From the NCBI RefSeq assembly GCF_003012055.1, contig NZ_JYGE01000007.1, positions 186,001-250,000 on the forward strand: a stretch of DNA of 64,000 nucleotides, in the 5' to 3' direction. Shown one piece after another: positions 37,098 to 46,107 of the stretch. The position numbers and the translations under genes were made by a program. The notes below the pieces were generated by a model. The model was not told the origin of the DNA. It ran no database searches and saw only the letters and a list, made by a program, of their open reading frames with translations. Each line of letters opens with the position of its first letter. Within the stretch, counting starts at the first letter, position 1. Source of the stretch: Peptostreptococcus russellii. GTDB taxonomy: Bacteria > Bacillota > Clostridia > Peptostreptococcales > Peptostreptococcaceae.

Positions 37098-37724
37098 TTA
37101 GAATAACGCTTCCTTTACCTTTGAAACGAAATCATTTATATGTTGTAGAGAACTTTGTTCAGCAGCAGATTCGTCTTGATTTTCAATGGCTGTTATAATT
37201 CCATTAAATCTTTTTGTAAAGATACTCATATCTGTAAAGTATTCATTACAATAGTGCCACAGTCTTTCAGTATGAAGATGAAGAGACTGAAGAGTTGATG
37301 TTAGCCAAGAGTTTCCACAGGCATCCATTATAATAGAATGGAATTCTTCATCAAGATCTATTGCCTTTTGATAGTTGTCTGCAGCACAGAATGTTTCCAA
37401 CTCATCTGTTACTTCCTTTAATCTTTCAAGATTTTTAGGTGTAATATTTTTTACAGCTAATCTTGTTGCCATAGGATCAAGTACACTTGTCAACTCAAAT
37501 AGAGCCTTCATATTTGTAAAATCTATAAAAGATACCTGAACACCATATCTAGGAACAATATTTAGAAGCTTATCCATTTCTAATCTTTGGAATGCACTTC
37601 TTACAGGAGTTCTACTAATGTTAAATTCTTTAGAAATCTCTATCTCATTTAAAACATCTCCAGGCTTATATTCATTTCTAACTATTCTTTTTTTTAATTC
37701 TTCGTAAATATCAATCTTTTTCAT
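37098..37724 (-). CDS. GntR-family (FadR/FCD) transcriptional regulator
   Basis: 208 residues. An N-terminal winged helix (EELKKRIVRNEYKPGD, then ISRTPVRSAFQRLE) is followed by an all-helical FCD effector domain (about 75-205). The metal/acid-binding aspartate and histidines are visible as DLDEEFHSIIMD and LHLHTERL. Members usually sense organic acids or amino-acid derivatives. No catabolic gene is adjacent, so its target is unclear. GGAGG precedes the ATG. It is followed by a perfect palindrome (37076-37095). Confidence 0.9.
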   Translation of the reverse strand: MKKIDIYEELKKRIVRNEYKPGDVLNEIEISKEFNISRTPVRSAFQRLEMDKLLNIVPRYGVQVSFIDFTNMKALFELTSVLDPMATRLAVKNITPKNLERLKEVTDELETFCAADNYQKAIDLDEEFHSIIMDACGNSWLTSTLQSLHLHTERLWHYCNEYFTDMSIFTKRFNGIITAIENQDESAAEQSSLQHINDFVSKVKEALF

Positions 37725-38470
37725 TTTTACCTCCTACAATTACAATGTCAATGAAAATATTTAAATATATTTTTAGCTAAGCACTAAGTTTATTGAGTGA
37801 AAAATTCAAATTATATGTATAATCATTATCATAGTGCATTAAAAGTCTACTTTTATTTTAAATAAACTATTAAAGTTTTTTTATAAAATCATATATATAA
37901 AGCTATTTATAAATATCTAATAATATATGAGAGTATCTATTGAATAAAAATCTAAAAAAATTAGCCTAAAAAATTATAGCAACATTTTAGAATATCAGTA
38001 ATAATATACAAACTATAGACACTTAATACGATTATAAAATAATAATATTACTTTATATGTATTTATATACAATAAAAAAACTTTAAAAGTTATTCAATTT
38101 AAATTAAAATATTATATCCAACAGTATGATTATACCCAGTTTTTCACTAAAATACAATACAAGAATGAAATAATAATAAAAAAGCATTCAATTATCTGTA
38201 ATATTAGATTAAGCTTATTACATTTAAAATTATTTATTAAATAAATTCATAAAAAGCATTCAGAAATAAAAATAAAATGCAAAGAAGGATCTACTTTTTA
38301 AGGGGAAAAATACCTATTGAAAGATATATAGATTTTTCAATATAAGTAAAATGAAGCTATAAAATATATCTATTAATAAAAATATAAAAAAGAAAAAACA
38401 TAAACAGTAGTAAAAATATATAAAAAATAATAAAAAAAAGTAAAAATATAAACTGTAGTAAAAATACTTA

Positions 38471-38530
38471 AAAAAATAATAAAAACACTAAAAAAATAAT
38501 AAAAACACTAAAAAAATAATAAAAACACAT
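38471..38530. repeat. 20-bp tandem repeat, 3 copies
   Basis: AAAAAATAATAAAAACACTA at 38471, 38491 and 38511, nearly identical; it directly abuts the 14-bp array. Confidence 0.85.
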
Positions 38531-38642
38531 AAAAAAGTAGTAATAAAAAAGTAGTAATAAAAAAGTAGTAATAAAAAAGTAGTAATAAAAAAGTAGTAAT
38601 AAAAAAGTAGTAATAAAAAAGTAGTAATAAAAAAGTAGTAAT
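38531..38642. repeat. 14-bp tandem repeat, 8 perfect copies
   Basis: AAAAAAGTAGTAAT repeated eight times without a mismatch (112 bases). Perfect identity implies recent slippage, so copy number probably varies between strains. It lies about 350 bases before folC. Confidence 0.95.
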
Positions 38643-38838
38643 AAAAATAGACTTAGTAGGTAAATATCAGCAAAAGTCCAATTACTAGTAAGAGAAAAAA
38701 GAAGGTAAATATAAAGAAGAATTATAAAAATAGCAATAAAGTACTAATAAAAAGAAGAGTAATAAAAACAAATAGATTTGCTAGGCAAATTACTAATAAA
38801 AGTACAATAATTAGCAAAAGAAAAAAGAAGATAAATAA
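38641..38838. repeat. Diverged direct duplication of about 75 bp
   Basis: The stretch 38641-38716 (with ATAGACTTAGTAGG and AGAGAAAAAAGAAGGTAAAT) recurs in diverged form at 38763-38838 (ATAGATTTGCTAGG and AAAGAAAAAAGAAGATAAAT), about 122 bases apart. Confidence 0.6.
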
Positions 38839-38960
38839 AAAAGTGAAAAAGCAAAAAATAATATATAAATCGGGCAGTTGCATAAGAAGGGATAAATATA
38901 AAAAATAATAAACTTTAAAAATTATAGATTATATGTATAATAGTAAGTGTAAATAAATCG

Positions 38961-38989
38961 AAGGGAGCACAGATTTTATCTGTTTTAAA
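38961..38989 (+). promoter_or_regulatory. folC ribosome site with spacer hairpin
   Basis: AAGGGAG (38961-38967) lies 22 bases before the ATG, too far for normal initiation. Between them ACAGAT (38969-38974) and ATCTGT (38978-38983) form a perfect six-base stem with a TTT loop. Folding it leaves an effective spacing of about seven bases. No standard start codon occurs in frame within the gap. Confidence 0.6.
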
Positions 38990-40399
38990 ATGAATTATAT
39001 AGAAGCAATAGATTACATACACGGTGTGGATAGATTTGGAATGATTTTGGGCTTGGATAGTATTAGAGAGTTATTGAGAAGGCTAGATAATCCTCAGGAT
39101 AATCTTAATATTATTCATATAGCAGGTACAAATGGTAAGGGGTCAACTGCATCTTTTATATCAAGTGTATTAGTGGAAAGTGGATATAAAACTGGACTTT
39201 ATACATCACCTTTTTTAGAGAATTTTAATGAGAGAATTAGAATCAATGGAGAAGAAATAAAAGACGAGGATCTTGCTCAGTGTGTCACAGATGTAAGAGA
39301 AAAGGTAGAAGAGATGATAGCTGATGGACACAATCACCCAACAGAATTTGAAATTGTTACTGCTACAGCTTTTTATTTCTATAATAGAGAAAAGGTAGAT
39401 GCCCTAGTATTAGAGGTAGGCCTTGGAGGAAGATTTGATGCCACAAATGTAATAGATAACTCACTTGTAAGCGTTATAGCATCTATAAGTAAGGATCATA
39501 TAGGCATATTAGGAGATACAGTAGAAAAAATCGCCTTTGAAAAGGCAGGAATTATAAAAGAAGATGGTCAAGTGATACTATATGGTCAAGATGGTCAAGA
39601 AAAAAATGTTGAAAAAGTGATTGAGGATATATCAAAAGAAAGAAATGCAAAGCTCATAGTTACTGATAATGTTAATATAGATATAAAGAAGTCAAATTTG
39701 AATAATCAAGTATTTAGCTTTACTGATTATCTAGGTAATAGATTTGAAGATATAAAAATAAGAATGATAGGTGAGCATCAAATAAGAAATGCTGTTTTGG
39801 CCATAAATACAATATCATATCTTAGAGAAAATAATATATTTACCAACATTACGGAAGAATCTTTGAAAAAGGGATTATTAAACAGTAGATGGGCAGGCAG
39901 ACTAGAGCTTATTTCTGAGAAGCCAATATTTATTATAGATGGTGCACATAATGTAGAAGCTGCTCAACTTTTAGCCAATGAGATAGATAGATTATTTAGT
40001 GATGAGTGGGATAAGACTCTTATACTAGGTGTATTGGCTGATAAAGAAGTAGATGCAATAGTAAAGATTTTAATTCCAAAGTTTGATAGAATTATTATAA
40101 CTTTGCCTGATAACCCAAGGGCAATGAAGGTAGATGAGCTTGCCTATAGAGTAGGAATGTACAGTGAGGATATAGTCTGTATAGAAGATGTTGACTCTGC
40201 TGTTGAGTACGCACTGGACACTGTAAAAGAGTTGGATAAAGAATCAAAGACAAATATAAAGTCAAAATCAAAGAAGAAAAAGGGAAGTAAGGCTACCCTT
40301 AAAGATTCAAAAAATACTTTGTCAAAGAAAAAAGCAATATTTGCGGCAGGTTCACTCTATCTAGTAGGTCATATAAGAAGCTTTATAAAAAACAAATAA
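38990..40399 (+). CDS. folC: Folylpolyglutamate/dihydrofolate synthase
   Basis: 469 residues of the Mur-ligase fold. P-loop GTNGKGSTA (about 45-53), LGGRFDATN (about 147-155), KAGIIK and the second-domain FIIDGAHN are all present. It adds glutamates to folates (and possibly makes dihydrofolate), keeping C1 carriers in the cell for the FchA/FolD reactions. A lysine/serine-rich insertion (SKTNIKSKSKKKKGSK-like, about 420-447) lies just before the conserved AAGSLYLVG near the C-terminus; most FolC proteins have only a short loop there. The start depends on the leader hairpin described separately. Its last codons are the seed of the tandem repeat that follows the stop. Confidence 0.93.
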   Translation: MNYIEAIDYIHGVDRFGMILGLDSIRELLRRLDNPQDNLNIIHIAGTNGKGSTASFISSVLVESGYKTGLYTSPFLENFNERIRINGEEIKDEDLAQCVTDVREKVEEMIADGHNHPTEFEIVTATAFYFYNREKVDALVLEVGLGGRFDATNVIDNSLVSVIASISKDHIGILGDTVEKIAFEKAGIIKEDGQVILYGQDGQEKNVEKVIEDISKERNAKLIVTDNVNIDIKKSNLNNQVFSFTDYLGNRFEDIKIRMIGEHQIRNAVLAINTISYLRENNIFTNITEESLKKGLLNSRWAGRLELISEKPIFIIDGAHNVEAAQLLANEIDRLFSDEWDKTLILGVLADKEVDAIVKILIPKFDRIIITLPDNPRAMKVDELAYRVGMYSEDIVCIEDVDSAVEYALDTVKELDKESKTNIKSKSKKKKGSKATLKDSKNTLSKKKAIFAAGSLYLVGHIRSFIKNK

Positions 40400-40491
40400 G
40401 AAGTTTTATAAAAATAAATAAGAAATTTTATAAAAATAAATAAGAAGTTTTATAAAAATATATAAGAAACTTTATACAAATAAACACATAT
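40376..40491. repeat. About 22-bp tandem repeat starting in the folC 3' end
   Basis: The last codons of folC (AGAAGCTTTATAAAAAACAAAT) and the stop are followed by four further copies, AGAA(G/A)(T/C)TTTATA(A/C)AAATAAAT-like, to about 40491. The repeat thus crosses the stop codon. The rest of the spacer to 40893 has a terminator and the hcp leader. Confidence 0.8.
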
Positions 40492-40633
40492 TAAATAATT
40501 ATTAGAAAACTATATATAGATACTGCTTTGATAAAGCTATTGAAAAAAAATATATATATGGTTCTCAGAACTAGTAAGTAAATTTATGGTTTTTTATAGC
40601 TAAAATATAAGCCAATAAAGTTTCAAAAATATT

Positions 40634-40667
40634 AAGTTCGTTGCATCTGCAACGGACTTTTTTATTT
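40634..40667 (+). terminator. Terminator before hcp
   Basis: AAGTTCGTTGC pairs with GCAACGGACTT (one G-U) over ATCT, followed by TTTTTATT. Confidence 0.87.
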
Positions 40668-40845
40668 ATCTAGAATATAATAATAATTAAGATAAAGAAA
40701 ACAAGTTAAGACAATAATTACTGGTTGAATTCTTTATAAAAAATGCTTGCTTGTGTTTATATGGGTTTAAAAAGGGTATATTATAAGAATATGCGGAAAA
40801 TTTAGAAAACAACATTTTACATATAAAACATAATATAGCAATCAA

Positions 40846-40866
40846 CTAGTCAAAAATTTTGGCTAG
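40846..40866. promoter_or_regulatory. Palindrome upstream of hcp
   Basis: CTAGTCAAAA and TTTTGGCTAG flank one central base (one mismatch between arms, G-U in RNA). It ends 27 bases before the ATG and just before the ribosome site (AGAGGAG). Candidate operator, possibly for a nitrosative-stress regulator, or a leader hairpin. Confidence 0.45.
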
Positions 40867-40893
40867 AAATATAAAAAGAAGAGGAGAATAGTT

Positions 40894-42531
40894 ATGAAGG
40901 AATTAAATATGTTTTGTTTTCAATGTCAGGAAACAGCAGGAAATTCAGGATGTACAGTAAAGGGAGTATGTGGAAAGTCTTCAGAAGTTGCTAGAATGCA
41001 GGATTTATTGATGTATGCGACAAAGGGACTTTCAGAAGTAACAACTAAGCTAAGAGCAGAGGGTAAGGAAGTTTCTAAGGAAATAAATCATCACATCACT
41101 CTAAATTTATTTACAACTATAACAAATGCAAACTTTGACTTTGATGTGTTTGTAAATAGAGTCTATCAAACTTTAGATATAAAAAAGGATTTACTAGAAA
41201 AGCTTGACAATAAGGAAAACCTTGGAGAAGCTGTTCTTTGGGATGAGAGAGATTTGGAAAAAATGGATGAAAAATCTAGAAAAGTAGGAGTTCTTGCAAC
41301 TGAAAATGAAGATGTAAGAAGTCTTAGAGAACTAGTAATATATGGATTAAAGGGATTATCAGCATATTCTAAGCATGCAAATGTATTAGGATTTGACAAT
41401 GAAGAGGTAGATATATTCTTACAAGAAGCTATGTACAAAACAACTCTTGCATTAAGTGTAGATGAGCTAATAGCTCTTGTACTAGATACTGGTGCAGCAG
41501 GTGTTAAGGGAATGGAACTTTTGGACAATGCAAATACTTCAACTTACGGAAATCCTGAAATAACAGAAGTAAATATAGGAGTTAAAAATAATCCTGGAAT
41601 ATTGATATCAGGTCACGACTTATGCGATTTAAAGCAGCTGCTAGAACAAACTAAGGGAACTGGAGTAGATGTATATACTCACTCTGAGATGTTGCCAGCA
41701 AATTACTATCCAGAGCTTAAAAAGTATGATAATCTAGTAGGTAATTACGGAAATGCTTGGTGGAAGCAGAAGGAAGAATTTGAAAGTTTTAATGGTCCTA
41801 TACTTATGACTACAAACTGTATAGTTCCTCCAAAGGATAGTTATAAGGATAAAATATACACTACAGGATCAGCTGGATTCCCTGGATGTAAGCATATAGA
41901 AGGATCAACAGGAAGAGAAAAAGACTTTACTGAGATAATTGAACATGCGAAAAAGTGTCAGCCTCCTACTCAAATTGAAGAAGGAAGTATAGTTGGTGGA
42001 TTTGCTCATAATCAGGTGATATCACTAGCAGACAAGATTGTAGAGGCTGTAAAGGCTGGAGATATTAAGAAGTTCGTTGTAATGGCAGGATGTGATGGTA
42101 GACATAAGAGCAGAAATTACTATACTGACTTTGCAAAGGCACTTCCAAACGACACAGTGATACTTACAGCAGGTTGTGCAAAATATAAGTATAATAAATT
42201 GAATCTAGGAGATATAGGCGGAATTCCAAGAGTATTGGATGCTGGACAGTGTAATGACTCATATTCTCTAGCAGTAATTGCTATGAAGCTTCAGGAAGTG
42301 TTTGGATTAGACGACATAAATGAGCTTCCAATAGTTTACAATATAGCTTGGTATGAACAAAAGGCTGTAATAGTATTGTTAGCTTTACTAGCTTTAGGAG
42401 TAAAAAATATTCACCTTGGACCAACTCTTCCAGCATTTTTATCTCCAAATGTAGTAAATGTTTTGGTAGAAAACTTTGGTATAGCGGGAATTGGAACAGT
42501 AGAAGATGATATAGAATTATTAATAAAATAA
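40894..42531 (+). CDS. hcp: Hybrid cluster protein (hydroxylamine/NO reductase)
   Basis: 545 residues. The N-terminal cubane cysteines [13 protein letters not shown] then GVCGK give the CxxC-x8-C-x5-C pattern of class I Hcp from anaerobes. Hybrid-cluster ligands are seen in [38 protein letters not shown] and AGQCND. Hcp reduces NO to N2O (and hydroxylamine in vitro) in the cytosol. The reductase Hcr is not encoded nearby, as is usual in clostridia. It is monocistronic, with terminators on both sides and a palindrome in front. Confidence 0.96.
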   Translation: MKELNMFCFQCQETAGNSGCTVKGVCGKSSEVARMQDLLMYATKGLSEVTTKLRAEGKEVSKEINHHITLNLFTTITNANFDFDVFVNRVYQTLDIKKDLLEKLDNKENLGEAVLWDERDLEKMDEKSRKVGVLATENEDVRSLRELVIYGLKGLSAYSKHANVLGFDNEEVDIFLQEAMYKTTLALSVDELIALVLDTGAAGVKGMELLDNANTSTYGNPEITEVNIGVKNNPGILISGHDLCDLKQLLEQTKGTGVDVYTHSEMLPANYYPELKKYDNLVGNYGNAWWKQKEEFESFNGPILMTTNCIVPPKDSYKDKIYTTGSAGFPGCKHIEGSTGREKDFTEIIEHAKKCQPPTQIEEGSIVGGFAHNQVISLADKIVEAVKAGDIKKFVVMAGCDGRHKSRNYYTDFAKALPNDTVILTAGCAKYKYNKLNLGDIGGIPRVLDAGQCNDSYSLAVIAMKLQEVFGLDDINELPIVYNIAWYEQKAVIVLLALLALGVKNIHLGPTLPAFLSPNVVNVLVENFGIAGIGTVEDDIELLIK

Positions 42532-42566
42532 CAAGTTGATAAAAATATTTTATTTTAAAATAAAGT

Positions 42567-42592
42567 AGGCGGCCTTTGGTCGCCTTTCTTTG
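42567..42592 (+). terminator. Terminator of hcp
   Basis: AGGCGGCC, loop TTT, GGTCGCCT, then TTCTTTG; one G-U in the stem. Confidence 0.82.
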
Positions 42593-42907
42593 TTAATAAA
42601 ATAAAGTAAAAAAAAGAATAGTGAAAAAGTTTTGAAAACATTCGATAAAAGACTATAAAAATATTGTTAATTATTGTATAATAGAAAGAAGTAGAGAAAA
42701 TGTTTTCACATACAATGTTAATTACAAAAAATAAATACATAGGATATTTATAGAAAAGGGTATTATAATATATAAATTAATTTTTTAAGGTAGAATGACT
42801 TCAATAGTAAAGTGTAAGAATATAAAAATTGTGAAGATATTATCGCGTACAAACTGATATAGATAAAAGTGCAGTTTGAAATATTGAGATATAGGGGTGT
42901 AGATTAT
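42593..42907. promoter_or_regulatory. Promoter region with 10-bp inverted repeat
   Basis: Perfect inverted repeats TGAAAACATT (42633-42642) and AATGTTTTCA (42699-42708) bracket sequences resembling promoters (TTGAAA-16-TATAAA, and TATAAT near 42676). A second, imperfect repeat (TTGTTAATTATTGTA / TACAATGTTAATTACAA) overlaps. This could be a regulated promoter of the unknown gene at 42908. Nothing else is recognised. Confidence 0.45.
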
Positions 42908-43516
42908 ATGATCGAGAAAAATAATAATGAATTTAAAAAAAGTTATAGAAGAATACTTCAACAGGAGCAGTTTGTTCAAGCAGTAGTAAAGGTGGCAAAT
43001 GAGCAGCTGCCAGATATGAATTTAGGAGAAATACTTGACGAAAAATATGGAAAAATAGAAGACTGTAGCATAGCAATAACTCACGATGGTGATGTAAAGT
43101 GGTGGGAAAAGACACTAGGCAAGGTTGAAAATAGATTTGCCTATTCAGTAAAGAGAGTAGTTGGAGAAGATGAGGGCTTGTTAGATCATCTAAAAGAGGA
43201 ATTATACAAATTAGGGCAAGAAATAAATGTGGAATATGAGAACCGTCCAGTGATATATATGTATTATGTAATTAGAAATCTACTATTAGATGGAGGAGTT
43301 ACAGAAGAGTTCAATAAGATAATGAGTGAGAGCTTTGATGAGGTAGTTTGGACAAGAAATAGACCAACTACACAGAAGTATTGGACTTACTTAGATGTAG
43401 ATTTTAATAAGTATTATATTCCTCTAAGAAGAAGTTTTATATATGGTTTATTAGAAAAAACGGATATAAAGTTTAGCACATTAGACGATACAATATTTGT
43501 GCTTGCTAGAAGATAG
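42908..43516 (+). CDS. Conserved-looking cytosolic protein, function unknown
   Basis: 202 residues from the ATG at 42908, which has AGGGGTG eight bases upstream; the frame stays open to a GTG at 42869 that lacks a ribosome site. No family recognised. The protein is soluble, charged and rich in aromatic residues in its last third (VVWTRNRPTTQKYWTYLDV and LRRSFIYGLLE), with no signal peptide or membrane span. It follows a promoter region with inverted repeats and ends at a terminator, so it is a single-gene unit under possible control. Confidence 0.7.
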   Translation: MIEKNNNEFKKSYRRILQQEQFVQAVVKVANEQLPDMNLGEILDEKYGKIEDCSIAITHDGDVKWWEKTLGKVENRFAYSVKRVVGEDEGLLDHLKEELYKLGQEINVEYENRPVIYMYYVIRNLLLDGGVTEEFNKIMSESFDEVVWTRNRPTTQKYWTYLDVDFNKYYIPLRRSFIYGLLEKTDIKFSTLDDTIFVLARR

Positions 43517-43609
43517 ATTTGTAATATTTAATATTGCTACTTAGATTTGAGTTTCTATTAATAAGTTTAGGGGGGATTGATAGTCTTTCAAAGTTTAAAG
43601 TAGTAATTT

Positions 43610-43647
43610 AATCTTATAATACTTCCTAATTATTATAAGATTTTTAT
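43610..43647 (+). terminator. Terminator of the unknown gene
   Basis: AATCTTATAAT (43610-43620) pairs with ATTATAAGATT (43632-43642), followed by TTTATT. An AGGGGGG string at 43569-43575 has no gene behind it. Confidence 0.75.
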
Positions 43648-43665
43648 TATAGATCATCTAATTTG

Positions 43666-43697
43666 AAAGAGCTATTGGCATATGCCAATAGCTCTTT
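43666..43697. terminator. Bidirectional terminator, carboxypeptidase side
   Basis: AAAGAGCTATTGGCAT and ATGCCAATAGCTCTTT form a perfect 32-bp palindrome with T runs on either strand; it ends 12 bases beyond the carboxypeptidase stop. Confidence 0.88.
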
Positions 43698-43709
43698 TGA
43701 TTTAAATTG

Positions 43710-44948
43710 CTATTTAAGTGTAAATACTGGATATTCTCCTGTAGAGTTTACACCCTTGATTTGATTTTTTAATGCTCCAAAGTATAATCTGATCTTAGAA
43801 GTAAAGGACAAATCTGAGACATTCATATATATATCAGATTTTGTAACAATATTATCATACTTGTCTGTAACAACTAACTCTCCAATTGGCTTTTTCTTAG
43901 CATCTTTTATACTTATTTTTTTATAATTTATTTTTTCCTTAAAGTTTTCATCCACCCTCTTCAAAGTTTTTACATCTTTCTTTGCAAAGACCTTTGCATT
44001 CAGTCTATCAGAATCATTTAAGTTTGTAGTAGTAATTTCCTTGTCCTTTTCATAAAGAATTTTAGTCTTATAATATTGATTAATAAAGACAAGTGAATTA
44101 TAAGCTGAGCTTTGTCTATCTCTTTCTGTACCAGCTCCCATAGTTACACCTAGAAGCCTATTAGAGTCGTCATTTCCATCTCCTTTATCAGTCTTCATAG
44201 AATAGGCAAGACAGTAGCCAGCCTTACTTGTAAAGCCAGTTTTCAAGCCATCAACATTTTTGATTAAAGGTAGCAGAGGATTTGTATTTTTCTCATCAAT
44301 CTGTTTTTTACTATCTACTAATTTTTCTTGATTGGTAATTTCTGTTAGCTCTTTTGGATAGTGAGCATACATCCATTTAGAAAGAGTTAAAACATCTCTA
44401 GCTGTAGTAGTGTTTTCTGTAGAACTACCGTCAGCATTTATTTTATATGGTAGGCCATTAGGATTGTAGAAAGTAGTATTTTTCATTCCAATTTCCTTTG
44501 CCTTATTATTCATCATCTCATTGAACTTTTCATAGCTTCCTCCAACGTGGCGGGCTATGGCAAGAGCTGCATCATTTGCAGAGACGATCATCATACCATC
44601 CATTAGTTTTTTTAATGTTATTTTTTCGCCTTTTTCTAGCTTTATATTTGTACCTTCTCTGTTCACATCACTTTCTTCGATAGTGACTACATCATTTGGG
44701 CTAACCTTTTTTTCTTTTATAGCATCAAATGTTAAAAGCAGGGTCATAATCTTTGTCATACTTGCCATAGCTGATTTTTCATCAGGGTTTTTCTCATAGA
44801 TAACTCTTCCTGTATCAAAATCAGAAATAATAGAAGACTTAGAAAATCCATCACTAAATCTTTGGGAAGCTCCAAATGCCACATTTGGCAAGAGCATAAC
44901 TATGGAAAGCCCTATAGCAGTTACCTTTTTTATAAATTTAATAATCAT
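43710..44948 (-). CDS. D-alanyl-D-alanine carboxypeptidase (PBP5/DacA type)
   Basis: 412 residues. An N-terminal signal peptide (about 1-27) exports it. The S11 peptidase motifs are SMTK (Ser about 62), SAND and KTGFTSKAG. A C-terminal beta-rich domain (about 310-400) precedes the end, but the usual amphipathic membrane anchor is not obvious. It trims the terminal D-Ala of peptidoglycan stem peptides and so limits cross-linking. AAGGAGT precedes the ATG. Putative minus-strand promoter TTGAAG-16-TAAAAT at 45085-45058. Confidence 0.93.
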   Translation of the reverse strand: MIIKFIKKVTAIGLSIVMLLPNVAFGASQRFSDGFSKSSIISDFDTGRVIYEKNPDEKSAMASMTKIMTLLLTFDAIKEKKVSPNDVVTIEESDVNREGTNIKLEKGEKITLKKLMDGMMIVSANDAALAIARHVGGSYEKFNEMMNNKAKEIGMKNTTFYNPNGLPYKINADGSSTENTTTARDVLTLSKWMYAHYPKELTEITNQEKLVDSKKQIDEKNTNPLLPLIKNVDGLKTGFTSKAGYCLAYSMKTDKGDGNDDSNRLLGVTMGAGTERDRQSSAYNSLVFINQYYKTKILYEKDKEITTTNLNDSDRLNAKVFAKKDVKTLKRVDENFKEKINYKKISIKDAKKKPIGELVVTDKYDNIVTKSDIYMNVSDLSFTSKIRLYFGALKNQIKGVNSTGEYPVFTLK

Positions 44949-45057
44949 CGCAAATAACTCCTTAAATATAATATATTAAAATTTTAAATTAAAATTATCC
45001 TAGTAGTTCATATTTTAAGTGCATATTTAATTTTAATTTTTCTCAACGTCCACTCTT

Positions 45058-45085
45058 ATTTTAGCACTTATTTATAAAACTTCAA
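45058..45085 (-). promoter_or_regulatory. Promoter of the carboxypeptidase gene
   Basis: Minus strand TTGAAG (45085-45080), 16-base spacer, TAAAAT (45063-45058). Confidence 0.5.
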
Positions 45086-45197
45086 TTTATTTTGCGTTAT
45101 TGTTATAATTTGTTAATGTTTATAAGTGAAAAATAATCTATTTGTCATAAATATGTATGAAAAAGATATATTATATCAAAAAATAATTTTAAAAACT

Positions 45198-45226
45198 TTG
45201 ACATATTTGCAAATTTCATCTAAAAT
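45198..45226 (+). promoter_or_regulatory. Promoter of the DUF4364 gene
   Basis: TTGACA (45198-45203), 17-base spacer, TAAAAT (45221-45226), followed by a leader of about 70 bases. Confidence 0.7.
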
Positions 45227-45300
45227 TATTATTAGAATATAAAATTTCTCACTTTGTGTTGGGGAAGATACATTGCTTATAGTATAGATAGGAGAAAGAT

Positions 45301-45831
45301 ATGTTTCAAAATAGTACAGATGATTTGATACTTGAAAAACTAGTTGTGTTATACACTTTAAACAATCTAGAAGAAGATGTTACAGATTCACAACTTACAC
45401 AGATAATATTGGAAACAGATGTAATGAATTATTTTACTCTTATGGTATTGCTACCAAAGATGATAGAGTCAAAATTTATAATGAGATATAATAAAAATGA
45501 TACAACGCTCTATGCAATAACTCAGAGTGGACTAGAGGTACTTATATACTTCCAAAATAGAATACCAGAGTTTTTTAGGGAAAAGATAGATGAGTATCTT
45601 AGAGAAAATAGCGATGAAATATTTTCTTCTGTAATAAAGAGACAGTCTAGCTATTCTGTTCAGGGGGATTCATCGTATGTAGTCACTTTAATTGTTATAA
45701 AGGGGCGTAAAAATATTATGACTCTAAATCTAAATGTAGATACAGAGATAGAGGCAAAAGAGTTGTGTAGAAAATGGAATTATTCTTATAAAGATAGATA
45801 TTCCATGATATTAGATATACTTAACTCTTAA
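45301..45831 (+). CDS. DUF4364 family protein, probable winged-helix regulator
   Basis: 176 residues. It resembles the DUF4364 family of Firmicutes, small proteins with an N-terminal winged-helix-like domain (LEKLVVLYTLNNLEEDVTDSQLTQIIL, residues 11-37, and YAITQSGLEVLIYF as the wing) and a beta-rich C-terminal half. The predicted role is DNA binding, but I know of no characterised member. It has its own promoter and a terminator after a 200-base 3' region. Confidence 0.8.
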   Translation: MFQNSTDDLILEKLVVLYTLNNLEEDVTDSQLTQIILETDVMNYFTLMVLLPKMIESKFIMRYNKNDTTLYAITQSGLEVLIYFQNRIPEFFREKIDEYLRENSDEIFSSVIKRQSSYSVQGDSSYVVTLIVIKGRKNIMTLNLNVDTEIEAKELCRKWNYSYKDRYSMILDILNS

Positions 45832-46034
45832 AACTATGTTATACTATATTATAAAATTAGTTGCAATAAATTCTATTATAGTTCTAATTTTTTAAAAATA
45901 TAAGCTAGCAACTATAAATTAAGATATAAAACTATATTCTTAAATATAGATTAAAAGTGAGCTGATAGAGAAGTATTTATTTACTTTGTGGTATGAACAG
46001 GCTTGCTTATACCGCTATTTGCTGTGTTATCCAA

Positions 46035-46073
46035 TAAAAATGTGATGGTCAAATTGACCATCACATTTTTATT
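46035..46073. terminator. Bidirectional terminator DUF4364 / HflX-like
   Basis: AAAAATGTGATGGTCAA and TTGACCATCACATTTTT are perfect arms with T runs on both strands. Just before it (45985-46015) GGTAT/ATACC closes a further weak hairpin. Confidence 0.88.
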
Positions 46074-46107
46074 TTATATTGAGTTTGATTATAAAAATAA
46101 TCTTAGA

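Larger units (their letters stand above)
37725..38989. other. 1.26-kb repeat-rich spacer
   Basis: No gene seen; extremely A-rich on the plus strand. The first 600 bases hold nothing recognised. From 38390 to 38840 there are several short arrays (20 bp x3, 14 bp x8, and a diverged pair of about 75 bp), listed separately. It ends at the folC Shine-Dalgarno and leader hairpin. Confidence 0.6.

Noticed and set aside
38531-38642. CRISPR array
   Set aside because: The 14-bp units are contiguous, with no unique spacers and no cas genes nearby.
43666-43697. Operator for an unknown regulator
   Set aside because: The perfect palindrome sits between convergent genes with T runs on both strands, as expected of a bidirectional terminator.
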